The notes under the pieces are model-generated. The model saw nothing but the letters and a program-made list of their open reading frames with translations, had not been told where the DNA came from and ran no database searches. A stretch of DNA of 36,315 bases from Streptomyces sp. WAC 04229 (GTDB lineage: Bacteria; Actinomycetota; Actinomycetes; Streptomycetales; Streptomycetaceae): NCBI RefSeq assembly GCF_003947455.1, contig NZ_QHJH01000067.1, positions 1-36,315 of the forward strand, read 5' to 3'. A program made the position numbers and the translations under genes. Shown here one piece after another: positions 1 through 9,880 of the stretch (positions are counted from its first letter, which is position 1; every line of letters begins with the position of its first letter).

Positions 1-90
1 CCCCAGCTCATCCCCCCACCCGGCGGAGCCCCCGGTGGCGCAACAATCCAGCAACACCACTAACCCCACCGGATAGGTATGGTTCCAGCC

Positions 91-879
91 ATGCCGCCCA
101 CCGACCGCATCCGCGACCACGCCGGCCAGGGCGCGACCACCGTCGCCGCCCACCGCGCGCGCCGCCGGTTGCGCGCCGACCGGGCCCGTCAGCTCGCCGA
201 CCTGCTCCGCCGCCAACTCCTGGACGACGCCTTCCCCGACGGCACACTCCCCCACGAGGACGCCCTCGCCGTCGACTACGGTGCCACCCGCAACACCGTC
301 CGCCAGGCCCTCGAACTGCTGCGCACCGAGGGCCTCGTGGCCCGCCGGCCCGGCATCGGCACCGTGGTCGTGGCCCGCAAGTACGCCCACGGACTCGACC
401 GCCTGATGGGCCTCGCGGAGACACTGCACGAACAGGGCCGCGTCACCAACGAGGTCCGCACCACGGTCCCCGTGCCGGCCCCCGCCCCGGTCGCCGAACG
501 CCTCCGCGTACCGCCCGGCGCCGACGTCCTCTACATCGAGCGTCTGCGCCGCCTGGGCGGCGTCCCCCTCTCCCTCGACCTCACCTACCTGCCCCTCGAC
601 ATCGGCACCGCCCTGCTCGGCGCCGACCTGGAGAACACCGACGTCTTCCGCCTCCTGGAATCCGTCACCGGCCGGCCGCTCGGCCACGCCGACGTCACCC
701 TGGAGGCGGTCACCGCGGACGCGCACACCGCCGCCGTACTGGAGGCGCCGCGCGGCACCGCCGTCCTCATGCTGGAACGGCTCACCCACCTCGCCGACGG
801 CCGCCCCGTGGACCTGGAGTTCGTCCGCTTCCGCGGCGACCGCATCGCGATGAGCGGCCTGCTGCGCCGGTCCCTCTGA
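91..879 (+). CDS. GntR/HutC-family transcriptional regulator with UTRA domain
   Basis: Probable ligand-responsive DNA-binding regulator of the operon it heads. About residues 25-95 form a GntR winged helix-turn-helix with the usual recognition region (EDALAVDYGATRNTVRQAL, then a wing ending GIGTVVV). About residues 110-258 look like a UTRA ligand-binding domain of the HutC subfamily (VLYIERLRRLGGVPLSLD; DVFRLLESVTG). Start choice: ATG at 91 has no Shine-Dalgarno, but a -10-like TAGGTA at 74-79 would put the transcript start near it, so a leaderless message is likely. An in-frame ATG at 79 overlaps that element and is the alternative. The next gene follows after 33 nt on the same strand, so this is probably an autoregulated local regulator. 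The effector is unknown. No clear GntR operator was found in the 90 bases available upstream. Confidence 0.88.
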   Translation: MPPTDRIRDHAGQGATTVAAHRARRRLRADRARQLADLLRRQLLDDAFPDGTLPHEDALAVDYGATRNTVRQALELLRTEGLVARRPGIGTVVVARKYAHGLDRLMGLAETLHEQGRVTNEVRTTVPVPAPAPVAERLRVPPGADVLYIERLRRLGGVPLSLDLTYLPLDIGTALLGADLENTDVFRLLESVTGRPLGHADVTLEAVTADAHTAAVLEAPRGTAVLMLERLTHLADGRPVDLEFVRFRGDRIAMSGLLRRSL

Positions 880-912
880 CCACCCCTTCCGCGCCCCTCC
901 CTGGAGACAGCC

Positions 913-1140
913 ATGCCCTTGGCGCCCCAGCGGGCCGACGTGCCCGTGACCATCGACGAGTCGAAGTGCATCGAAGGCTGCACGCTCTGCGTGGACATGT
1001 GCCCGCTGGACTCCCTCGCCATCGACGAGCGCAACGGCAAGGCCTACATGCACGTCGACGAGTGCTGGTACTGCGGCCCGTGCGCCGCCCGCTGCCCCAC
1101 CGGGGCGGTCACGGTCAACATGCCCTACCTGCTCCGGTGA
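913..1140 (+). CDS. AprB-like 2x[4Fe-4S] ferredoxin (75 aa)
   Basis: Small cytoplasmic electron carrier. Two cluster motifs are visible: CIEGCTLCVDMCP (C-x3-C-x2-C-x3-CP, near residue 19) and CWYCGPCAARCP (C-x2-C-x2-C-x3-CP, near residue 54). The order and wording, especially ECWYCGPCAARCPTGAVT, resemble the beta subunit of adenylylsulfate reductase (AprB) more than a generic ferredoxin. The protein ends right after the second cluster, so it lacks the long C-terminal tail by which AprB embraces AprA. The start has a GGAGA ribosome site 7 nt upstream. It sits in one operon with an AprA-like flavoprotein (4244-6973), its likely electron partner. The direction of electron flow and the substrate are not known. 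Confidence 0.9.
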   Translation: MPLAPQRADVPVTIDESKCIEGCTLCVDMCPLDSLAIDERNGKAYMHVDECWYCGPCAARCPTGAVTVNMPYLLR

Positions 1141-1154
1141 AGAGGCCGACTCCC

Positions 1155-2522
1155 ATGAAACCGAAACGCACCGCGCTCCCCACCACCGCGTCCGCCGCCG
1201 CCGTGGCCCTGCTCCTCTCCCTCACCGCCTGCGGCGGCGAGGCGTCGGCCGGCGGGGACGGCTCCACGGTCACCGTGACCGTCGGCTACCAGTCCCGGAC
1301 GATCAACACGGTCACCGCCGGCACCCTGCTCCGCTCCCTCGGCCACTTCGAGCGGCAGCTCAACTCCCTCGGCGACGGCGTCACCTACAAGGTGGACTGG
1401 CAGGACTACGCCACCGGCGCCCCCATCACCGCCCAGATGACCGCCGGGAAGATCGACATAGGCTCGATGGGCGACTTCCCGCTGCTCATCAACGCGGCCC
1501 GCGGCAAGCAGCTCGGCAAGCCGACCCGCCTGGTCTCGGTCACCGGCTACAACCTCCGCGGCGGCCTCAACACCATCGTGACCGCGCCCGGTTCCTCGCT
1601 CACCTCCCTGAAGGACCTCAAGGGCAAGAAGGTCTCGACGAGCGTCGGCTCGGCCGCCGACGGCACACTCGTACGAGCCCTGCAACGCGCCGGTCTCGAC
1701 CCCGCCGAGGACATCGAGAAACTCAACCAGCAGCCCGCGGTGGGCGCCTCGGCCCTCTCCTCGGGCAGCGCGGACGCCCTGTCCCAGTTCGTCGCGTGGC
1801 CCGGCCTGCTCGCCCACCAGGGCAAGGCGAAGGCCCTGTACGACGGTGCGCGGCTCGACCTGCCCACCTTCCACGGTGTCACCGCCCGGGAAGACTTCGC
1901 GAAGGAGCGCCCCGCCGTACTGGAGGCGTTCCTGAGGGCCCAGGCGCAGGCGACCGGCTATCTCGACGCCCACCCGGTGGCCGCCGCCGAGAAGGTCGCG
2001 AAGGCCACCGGCCTGCCCGCCGAGGCCGTCTACCTCTACAACGGTGCCCAGGGCATCGCCACCTTCGACCCGGCGATCAAGCCCCAGCTCGTCGCGGCCC
2101 TCAAGAAGGACGTGTCGATCCTCCGGGACGCGAAGCTCACCGGCGACGTCGACGTGGACGCCTTCGTCGACGACCGGTACGTCAAGAAGGCGCTCGGTAC
2201 GGCCGCGTACGCCGATCGGCTCGCCGCCGGGCCGCCGGAGCCGGCCGGGGAGGTCTGGCCGAAGGGAGCGGGCAAGACCCTCTCCTTCACCTCCCCCGGC
2301 GCCCTGCTGAAGCACGTGGCCGCCCACCTCGACGAGGTGCGCGCCGCCTACGTCCCCGACGCCACCACCGGCACCCTGTGGTTCGCCGACCAGTCGGTGT
2401 GGGTGGCCGACGGCACCGAACTGCTGCCCTTCCTCGCCCCGGAGACCGCGCGGGAGTACGTCGCCGACCACGGCGGAGCCCGCGTCGTCACATACGCCGA
2501 GGCACTGGAGCGGGCGTCGTGA
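1155..2522 (+). CDS. NitT/TauT-type ABC substrate-binding lipoprotein with NosL-like C-terminal domain
   Basis: Extracytoplasmic solute-binding protein of the nitrate/sulfonate/taurine importer family, 455 aa. The N-terminus is a lipoprotein signal peptide with lipobox LTAC and Cys26 as the lipidated residue. The body (about residues 35-345) carries family hallmarks such as TAGKIDIGSMGDFPLL and LKGKKVSTSVGSAADGTL. Residues about 373-455 are extra compared with the usual 320-350 aa. They read like the C-terminal half of NosL: LSFTSPGALL, then AYVPDATTGTLWFADQSVWV, then FLAPETAREYVADHGG and VVTYAEAL. The NosL CGM copper motif is absent. The start at 1155 has a GAAGAGG site upstream and gives a clean signal peptide. 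The stop overlaps the permease start (GTGA). The ligand is unknown; sulfonate-like compounds are an inference from family and neighbours. Confidence 0.9.
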   Translation: MKPKRTALPTTASAAAVALLLSLTACGGEASAGGDGSTVTVTVGYQSRTINTVTAGTLLRSLGHFERQLNSLGDGVTYKVDWQDYATGAPITAQMTAGKIDIGSMGDFPLLINAARGKQLGKPTRLVSVTGYNLRGGLNTIVTAPGSSLTSLKDLKGKKVSTSVGSAADGTLVRALQRAGLDPAEDIEKLNQQPAVGASALSSGSADALSQFVAWPGLLAHQGKAKALYDGARLDLPTFHGVTAREDFAKERPAVLEAFLRAQAQATGYLDAHPVAAAEKVAKATGLPAEAVYLYNGAQGIATFDPAIKPQLVAALKKDVSILRDAKLTGDVDVDAFVDDRYVKKALGTAAYADRLAAGPPEPAGEVWPKGAGKTLSFTSPGALLKHVAAHLDEVRAAYVPDATTGTLWFADQSVWVADGTELLPFLAPETAREYVADHGGARVVTYAEALERAS

Positions 2523-3403
2523 TCCGGTACGCGCTGCGCGCCGTCTCGCTCGCCGCCGCCCTCGGTCTCTGGCAGCTGCTGACCAGCCGGGACGTCGACC
2601 TGTGGCTGCGCTTCTCGCAGTTCCCCACCGTCACCGACGTGGCCCACGCCTTCGCCGGCCGGCTGGCGGGACCCGACTACTGGACGGACCTCACCGACAG
2701 CCTCACCCGCATCCTCACCGGCTTCCTGCTCGCCGCCGTCCTGGGCGTGGCCACCGGCGTGCTCGTGGCGCGCTACCGGCTGGCCGAGGACCTGCTCGGC
2801 CCGGTGCTGGAGGTCATCCGCCCCGTCCCCGCGATCGCCCTCGTCCCCGTGGCGATCCTCCTCTTCCCCTCCAACGAGCAGGGCATCGTCTTCATCACCT
2901 GCACCGCCGCCTTCTTCCCGGTGCTGGTCTCCACCCGGCACGCGGTCCGCGCGCTCTCCCCGACGTGGGAGGAGGCGGTCCGCACCATGGGCGGCGGCCG
3001 GTGGCGGGTGCTCGCCTCGGTGGTCCTACCGGGCGCCCTGCCCGGCGTGTTCGGCGGTCTGTCGGTCGGCATCGGCGTCTCGTGGATCTGCGTGATCTCC
3101 GCCGAGATGATCTCCGGCCAGTACGGCGTCGGCTACCGCACCTGGCAGGACTACACCGTCGTCGACTACCCGGGCGTCTTCGTCGGCATGGTCACCATCG
3201 GCGTACTCGGCTGGCTGACCTCCACCGCCGTCGAACTGCTGGGCCGCCGCCTGACCCACTGGCTGCCCCGCACGGCGCACGCCCCCGCCGCCCGGCCGAG
3301 GTCCGTACGGCGGGCCGGCGCGGCACCCTCGTCCGCGGACACCGCCGTGCCCACGAGCACCGAAACCGAGGAGGCACGCGATGAGCACCTCGTCCGAGAC
3401 TGA
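2519..3403 (+). CDS. NitT/TauT-type ABC transporter permease
   Basis: Inner-membrane permease of the importer, 294 aa (SsuC/TauC/NrtB family). It has about six hydrophobic segments, beginning with AVSLAAALGLWQLLTS near the N-terminus and including ILTGFLLAAVLGVATGVLVA. The cytoplasmic EAA loop that docks on the ATPase is visible as EEAVRTMGGGRWRVLASVVLP, with the G in its usual place. The GTG start overlaps the stop of the binding-protein gene by 4 nt, indicating translational coupling. The 3' end overlaps the ATPase gene by 23 nt. The last ~50 residues after the final helix are a charged, Pro/Ala/Thr-rich tail. Confidence 0.92.
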   Translation: MIRYALRAVSLAAALGLWQLLTSRDVDLWLRFSQFPTVTDVAHAFAGRLAGPDYWTDLTDSLTRILTGFLLAAVLGVATGVLVARYRLAEDLLGPVLEVIRPVPAIALVPVAILLFPSNEQGIVFITCTAAFFPVLVSTRHAVRALSPTWEEAVRTMGGGRWRVLASVVLPGALPGVFGGLSVGIGVSWICVISAEMISGQYGVGYRTWQDYTVVDYPGVFVGMVTIGVLGWLTSTAVELLGRRLTHWLPRTAHAPAARPRSVRRAGAAPSSADTAVPTSTETEEARDEHLVRD

Positions 3404-4232
3404 GGCCGGGACCGGCACCGGGGCCGGGACGGCGACCGGAAGCGCGACCGGCGCGAAGAACGCCACCGGCGCGAAGACGGCCACCGGCACCCGATCCCCT
3501 CGCGGCACCCGGCTCACCCTCCGCGACGCCACCCTCGGCCGCCCCGGCGCCACCGCGCTGACCGGCATGGACGTCGACGTCTCCCCCGGCGAGATCCTCA
3601 CCGTCGTCGGCCCCTCCGGCTGCGGCAAGTCGACCCTGCTGCGCACCCTGGCCGGGCTGCTGCCCCCACTGGCCGGGGCGGCGGAACAGGACGGGCACCT
3701 GATCACGGGCCCGGGAGCGGACCGCGCGCTGGTCTTCCAGGAGGACGCCCTCCTGCCCTGGCGCACCCTGCGCGCCAACGTCGAACTCCCCCTCGCCATC
3801 CAGGGCCTGCCCCGCGCCGGACGCCGCGACCAGGCGGCGTCCTGGCTGGACCGCGTCGGGCTCACCGCGCAGGCACGGCAGTTGCCGCACCGCGTCTCCG
3901 GGGGCCAGCGCCAGCGCGCCCAGTTGGCCCGCGCGCTCGCCGGACACCCCCGCGCCGTCCTGATGGACGAACCCTTCGGCGCCCTCGACGCGCAGACCCG
4001 CGCCGGCATGCAGGACCTGCTGGTGGAGGTGTTGCGGGGCACCGGTGCCACCGTCGTCTTCGTCACCCACGACGTGGACGAGGCCCTGTTCCTCGGCGAC
4101 CGGGTGGCCCTGCTCGGCGCCGGCCGCCTCACCGCCGTACGCGACGTGCCCCGGCCCCGGGAGCGTGCCGCGCACGACGATCCGGCACGGGCGGCGCTGC
4201 GGCGCGACGTACTGACATCCCTCGGCTCCTGA
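3381..4232 (+). CDS. NitT/TauT-type ABC transporter ATP-binding protein
   Basis: Cytoplasmic ATPase that powers the importer, 283 aa (SsuB/TauB/NrtD family). All catalytic motifs are present: Walker A GPSGCGKST (77-85), Q-loop Gln120 in LVFQEDALLPW, signature VSGGQRQR (from 172), Walker B VLMDEP (193-198) and switch His230 (VTHD). The first ~40 residues are an unusual low-complexity Thr/Gly/Ala stretch (for example TGTGAGTATGSATG), not part of the fold. The ATG lies inside the end of the permease gene. A later start would remove the odd leader, but I see no convincing alternative with a ribosome site. It is followed after 11 nt by the flavoprotein gene. Confidence 0.93.
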   Translation: MSTSSETEAGTGTGAGTATGSATGAKNATGAKTATGTRSPRGTRLTLRDATLGRPGATALTGMDVDVSPGEILTVVGPSGCGKSTLLRTLAGLLPPLAGAAEQDGHLITGPGADRALVFQEDALLPWRTLRANVELPLAIQGLPRAGRRDQAASWLDRVGLTAQARQLPHRVSGGQRQRAQLARALAGHPRAVLMDEPFGALDAQTRAGMQDLLVEVLRGTGATVVFVTHDVDEALFLGDRVALLGAGRLTAVRDVPRPRERAAHDDPARAALRRDVLTSLGS

Positions 4233-4243
4233 AAGGCCCTCTG

Positions 4244-6973
4244 GTGGAGATCCCCGCGCTCACCGACGCCGAAGAACTCACCTGCGACGTCCTCGTCATC
4301 GGTGGCGGTACCGCCGGCACGATGGCCGCGCTGACCGCGGCCGAGCACGGCGCGGACGTCCTGCTCCTGGAGAAGGCCCACGTCCGGCACTCCGGCGCCC
4401 TCGCCATGGGCATGGACGGCGTCAACAACGCGGTCGTCCCCGGTCGTGCCGAACCCGACGACTACGTCGCCGAGATCACCCGCGCCAACGACGGCATCGT
4501 CGACCAGTCCACCGTCCGCCAGACCGCCACCCGCGGCTTCGCCATGGTCCAGCGGCTGGAGTCGTACGGGGTGAAGTTCGAGAAGGACGAGCACGGCGAC
4601 TACGCGGTCCGGCAGGTGCACCGGTCGGGCTCCTACGTGCTCCCGATGCCGGAGGGCAAGGACGTCAAGAAGGTCCTGTACCGGCAGTTGCGGCGGCGCG
4701 AGATGCGCGAGCGGATCCGCATCGAGAACCGCGTGATGCCGGTGCGGGTCCTGACGGCGGAGGGCCGGGCGGTGGGCGCGGCCGGGTTCAACACCCGCAC
4801 GGGTGCGTTCGTGACCGTCCGGGCGGGCGCCGTGATCCTGGCGACCGGAGCCGCCGGACGGCTCGGCCTGCCCGCGTCCGGCTACCTCTACGGCACCTAC
4901 GAGAACCCCACCAACGCCGGTGACGGCTACGCCATGGCCTACCACGCGGGCGCCGAACTGACCGGCATCGAGTGCTTCCAGATCAACCCGCTGATCAAGG
5001 ACTACAACGGCCCCGCCTGCGCCTACGTCGCCAACCCCTTCGGCGGCTACCAGGTCAACCGGCACGGCGAGCGCTTCGTCGACTCCGACTACTGGTCGGG
5101 CCAGATGATGGCCGAGTTCGCCGCGGAGGTGGCCGGCGACCGGGGCCCGGTGTACCTGAAGCTCAGCCATCTCCCGGAGGAGTCCGTCTCCGCGCTGGAG
5201 TCGATCCTGCACTCGACGGAGCGCCCGACGCGCGGCACCTTCCACGCGGGCCGCGGGCACGACTACCGCACCCACGACGTCGAGATGCACATCTCCGAGA
5301 TCGGCCTGTGCGGCGGCCACTCCGCCTCGGGGGTACGGGTGGACGACCACGCCCGCACCACGGTCCCGCGCCTCTACGCCGCCGGCGACCTGGCCTGCGT
5401 GCCGCACAACTACATGATCGGCGCGTTCGTCTTCGGCGACCTGGCGGGTGCGGACGCGTCGCGACACACGGCGTACGCGGGCGAACTGCCGTCCGACCAG
5501 CTGCGTGCGGCGCACGAGCTGGTCTACCGCCCGCTGCGCAACCCCGACGGCCCGCCGCAGCCCCAGGTCGAGTACAAGCTGCGCCGCTTCGTCAACGACT
5601 ACGTGGCCCCGCCGAAGTCCGGCGCCCGGCTCTCGCTCGCCCTGGAGTCCTTCGAGCGGATGCGGGCGGACATCGCGGCGATGGGCGCGCGTACCCCGCA
5701 CGAGCTGATGCGCTGCGCCGAGGTCTCCTTCATCCGCGACTGCGCGGAGATGGCCGCCCGGGCCTCGCTGGCCCGCACCGAGTCCCGCTGGGGTCTCTAC
5801 CACGAGCGCGTCGACCTCCCGGAGCGCGACGACGACGCCTGGTTCCACCATCTCGACCTGCACAAGTCCCCCTCCGGTGCGATGGAGTTCACGGCCCGTC
5901 CCGTGGCTCCGTATCTGGTGCCGGTCGACGAGTTCACGCCGGTCGGCGGTGTCTCCCGGCACCTCGGCGAGGTGCACCCGGAGCAGGTGGCGACCGCCGG
6001 GCCGCGCGACGCGGCGCCCCGCGCCACGGGGACGCCACCCACGGACCCCGGCGACGAGCGCGGAGGCGGCTCCTCCGAGCCCACCGCCACGGTCTCCCCC
6101 CGCCTCCTCGAACTGCTGGCCCTCGCCGACGACGAACCCGAACTGCCCGCCCTCCGGCCCTACCTGTCCGATCCCGAACCCGCGGTACGGCGCACGGCGG
6201 TCACCGTGCTCACCGAGACCACCCCCATCGGCACCGGTCCCGTCCTGGCCGCCGCCCTGGCCGACGCGGACGGCGAGGTGCGCGCCGCCGCCGCTGCCTC
6301 GCTGCGCGAACTGGCCGACACGCTGGCGCCCGAACCGGCCCTGGGCGAAACCCTGGTGCGGGCGCTGGCCGAGGCCGACCCGGTGGTCCGCGCCACCGCC
6401 CTCGACCTGCTGCGCATTCTGCGGCTGGGCGAGACCGGCACCTTCACCGCGTACCTCGGCGACCCGGACCCCTCGGTGCGCATCGAGGCGGTGCGCGGAC
6501 TGGTGTCCCTGGACGCGGCGGAGTCGCTCTCCCCGGCGGCGGAGGATCCGTCCCGCGAGGTCCGGGTCACCGTCGCCAAGGCGCTGGGGACGCTGCGGGC
6601 GCCCACCGGTGCCGGCGGTGCGCTCGACCGGCTCACCGAGGACCCCGACACCCTGGTCCGCGGCGCGGCCTTCGCGGCCCTGGCCCGGACGGGCTGCCCG
6701 GCGCCGCTCGCGGAACGGGCGGTCGCCGCGCTGGCCGACCCCGCCTGGCAGGTCCGGGCCGGGGCGGCCGGCGCTCTTTCCGCGGCCCTCCCGCGCAACG
6801 CGGTCCCCGTCCTCGCCAAGGCCCTCGCCGATCCGAACGCCGACGTGCGCAAGGCCGCGGTCCTGGCCCTGACCCGGCACGCGGACGGTACGCCGGACGC
6901 CAGGTCGGCCCTCGCCACGGCGACCACCGACAGCGACGCCGACGTCAGGGCGTACGCGGCCCGGGCCCTGTGA
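4244..6973 (+). CDS. AprA-like FAD-dependent oxidoreductase fused to HEAT repeats
   Basis: A 909-aa two-part protein. Residues 1 to ~590 are a fumarate reductase/succinate dehydrogenase/AprA-superfamily flavoprotein. The FAD dinucleotide fold is VIGGGTAGTMAAL (18-30) with LLEKA. The segment HSGALAMGMDGVN (49-61) and, near 355-400, GGHSASGV followed by AAGDLACVPHNYMIGAFVFG read closer to adenylylsulfate reductase alpha (AprA) than to SdhA/FrdA. After a Pro/Gly/Thr linker (~585-615), residues ~618-909 are alpha-helical HEAT/PBS-lyase-type repeats of about 30 residues with recurring D-x-VR (DPEPAVRRTAV, DADGEVRAAAA, DPDPSVRIEAV, DPNADVRKAAV). The start is GTG at 4244 with GAAAGG upstream. It is last in the operon with the AprB-like ferredoxin. 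The substrate is unknown. Dissimilatory APS reduction is unlikely in such an organism, and I infer an organosulfur or similar oxidoreductase. Confidence 0.85.
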   Translation: MEIPALTDAEELTCDVLVIGGGTAGTMAALTAAEHGADVLLLEKAHVRHSGALAMGMDGVNNAVVPGRAEPDDYVAEITRANDGIVDQSTVRQTATRGFAMVQRLESYGVKFEKDEHGDYAVRQVHRSGSYVLPMPEGKDVKKVLYRQLRRREMRERIRIENRVMPVRVLTAEGRAVGAAGFNTRTGAFVTVRAGAVILATGAAGRLGLPASGYLYGTYENPTNAGDGYAMAYHAGAELTGIECFQINPLIKDYNGPACAYVANPFGGYQVNRHGERFVDSDYWSGQMMAEFAAEVAGDRGPVYLKLSHLPEESVSALESILHSTERPTRGTFHAGRGHDYRTHDVEMHISEIGLCGGHSASGVRVDDHARTTVPRLYAAGDLACVPHNYMIGAFVFGDLAGADASRHTAYAGELPSDQLRAAHELVYRPLRNPDGPPQPQVEYKLRRFVNDYVAPPKSGARLSLALESFERMRADIAAMGARTPHELMRCAEVSFIRDCAEMAARASLARTESRWGLYHERVDLPERDDDAWFHHLDLHKSPSGAMEFTARPVAPYLVPVDEFTPVGGVSRHLGEVHPEQVATAGPRDAAPRATGTPPTDPGDERGGGSSEPTATVSPRLLELLALADDEPELPALRPYLSDPEPAVRRTAVTVLTETTPIGTGPVLAAALADADGEVRAAAAASLRELADTLAPEPALGETLVRALAEADPVVRATALDLLRILRLGETGTFTAYLGDPDPSVRIEAVRGLVSLDAAESLSPAAEDPSREVRVTVAKALGTLRAPTGAGGALDRLTEDPDTLVRGAAFAALARTGCPAPLAERAVAALADPAWQVRAGAAGALSAALPRNAVPVLAKALADPNADVRKAAVLALTRHADGTPDARSALATATTDSDADVRAYAARAL

Positions 6974-7036
6974 CGCCGAGGACCGGCCGCGACGTCCGGC
7001 CCCCCGGCCGCGTCCCCTACAGCCGGGTCCAGTCCT

Positions 7037-9034
<1,998 letters not shown>

Positions 9035-9137
9035 CGTCCCGTCCCCCGTACGTCTTGCCTCGCCCGTCTGGTCTGTCTGGTCCGCCCTGCCCCGACCACT
9101 GCCTCAACGATAGGGGGCGGCGCCGACAGCCTCGGAG

Positions 9138-9146
9138 TTATCCACA
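9138..9146 (+). other. Single perfect DnaA-box-like sequence upstream of recQ
   Basis: TTATCCACA matches the classical 9-mer DnaA box. It lies in the 232-bp divergent region between recQ and the Uma2-family gene, about 105 bp upstream of the recQ start. It is a lone copy, so this is not an origin. It could titrate DnaA, influence recQ transcription, or be chance. Confidence 0.4.
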
Positions 9147-9266
9147 GGGAGCCTGCTGCCGTCGGCGTCAAGGACACAATGACCGTTCACACGTTCGCAG
9201 GAGACGCGCCCGTTTCCGGCGGATAGTCTGATTGCACCCGCGAGACTCCGTCCCATGGGAGCACTG

Positions 9267-9866
9267 ATGAGCGTCGCACCGAAGGCGTCCACGCCCGACT
9301 GGCCGGTTCCGCCGGAGGGCGGCTGGACCGCGGACGACCTGGACCAGCTTCCGAACCTGCCTCCGCATACGGAGCTGATTGACGGGAGCCTGGTCTTCGT
9401 GAGTCCGCAGACTGCCTTTCATGAACGAGCTGTCGACTTCTTCAAATGGCAGTTGCAGTCGCTGGCACCTGCCGAGTACGAGGTCTTCCGCGAGTTCACG
9501 ATCGACATCGACGCGCAGAACAGGCCCGAGCCGGACGTCATCGTGTTTCGGGCCGATGCCTGGACAGAGACCGCTCAGACCCGGTTTCCCTCGACGGCCG
9601 TCCTGCTAGCAGTCGAGGTCGTCTCCACCGACTCGGTCTCCCGCGACCGCGAGACCAAGCCCTTGAAGTACGCCAGGGCGGGAATTCCACACTACTGGCG
9701 CGTGGAGAGCGAGAAGGGGCTCGCCGTCGTTCACGCCTTCGAGCTGGAGCCGACCACCGGTGCCTACACAAGCGTCGGCATCTTCCGTGAGCGTATGAAG
9801 CTGAGTGCGCCCTTCCCCATGGACCTGGACCTGACCGCTGTCAAGGCCCGGCCCCCGGGGAAGTAG
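9267..9866 (+). CDS. Uma2-family (DUF820) PD-(D/E)xK endonuclease-like protein
   Basis: 199-aa protein of the Uma2 family, predicted restriction-endonuclease-fold nucleases that are common in actinomycetes and poorly characterised. Visible family features are an early Glu in HTELIDGSLVFVSP (about 35-47), PEPDVIVFR with Asp90, LLAVEVVS with Glu117, and RDRETKPLKYARAGIPHYW with Lys131/134. These would form the catalytic acidic/Lys set. I chose ATG at 9267 because GGGAG lies about 9 nt upstream. The in-frame ATG at 9255 lacks a site. Its base composition is a little less GC-biased in third positions than its neighbours. It is monocistronic, with a strong terminator after it. Confidence 0.85.
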   Translation: MSVAPKASTPDWPVPPEGGWTADDLDQLPNLPPHTELIDGSLVFVSPQTAFHERAVDFFKWQLQSLAPAEYEVFREFTIDIDAQNRPEPDVIVFRADAWTETAQTRFPSTAVLLAVEVVSTDSVSRDRETKPLKYARAGIPHYWRVESEKGLAVVHAFELEPTTGAYTSVGIFRERMKLSAPFPMDLDLTAVKARPPGK

Positions 9867-9880
9867 TCGCCCGCCATACC

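Noticed and set aside
3026..6880. A 1284-residue open frame on the minus strand opposite the ABC and flavoprotein genes
   Set aside because: It is antisense to genes with clear motifs. Its translation is Arg/Gly/Val-rich with no family resemblance, the usual shadow of high third-position GC.
91..6973. Dissimilatory sulfate reduction or sulfur oxidation operon
   Set aside because: Only AprA/AprB-like genes are present, with an ABC importer. There is no sat, dsr, qmo or aprM, and the organism looks like an aerobic streptomycete. I keep only the AprAB-like description.
6974..7036. Terminator between the flavoprotein gene and recQ
   Set aside because: The repeated CCGGCCGCG words are direct rather than properly inverted, and I could not draw a good stem.
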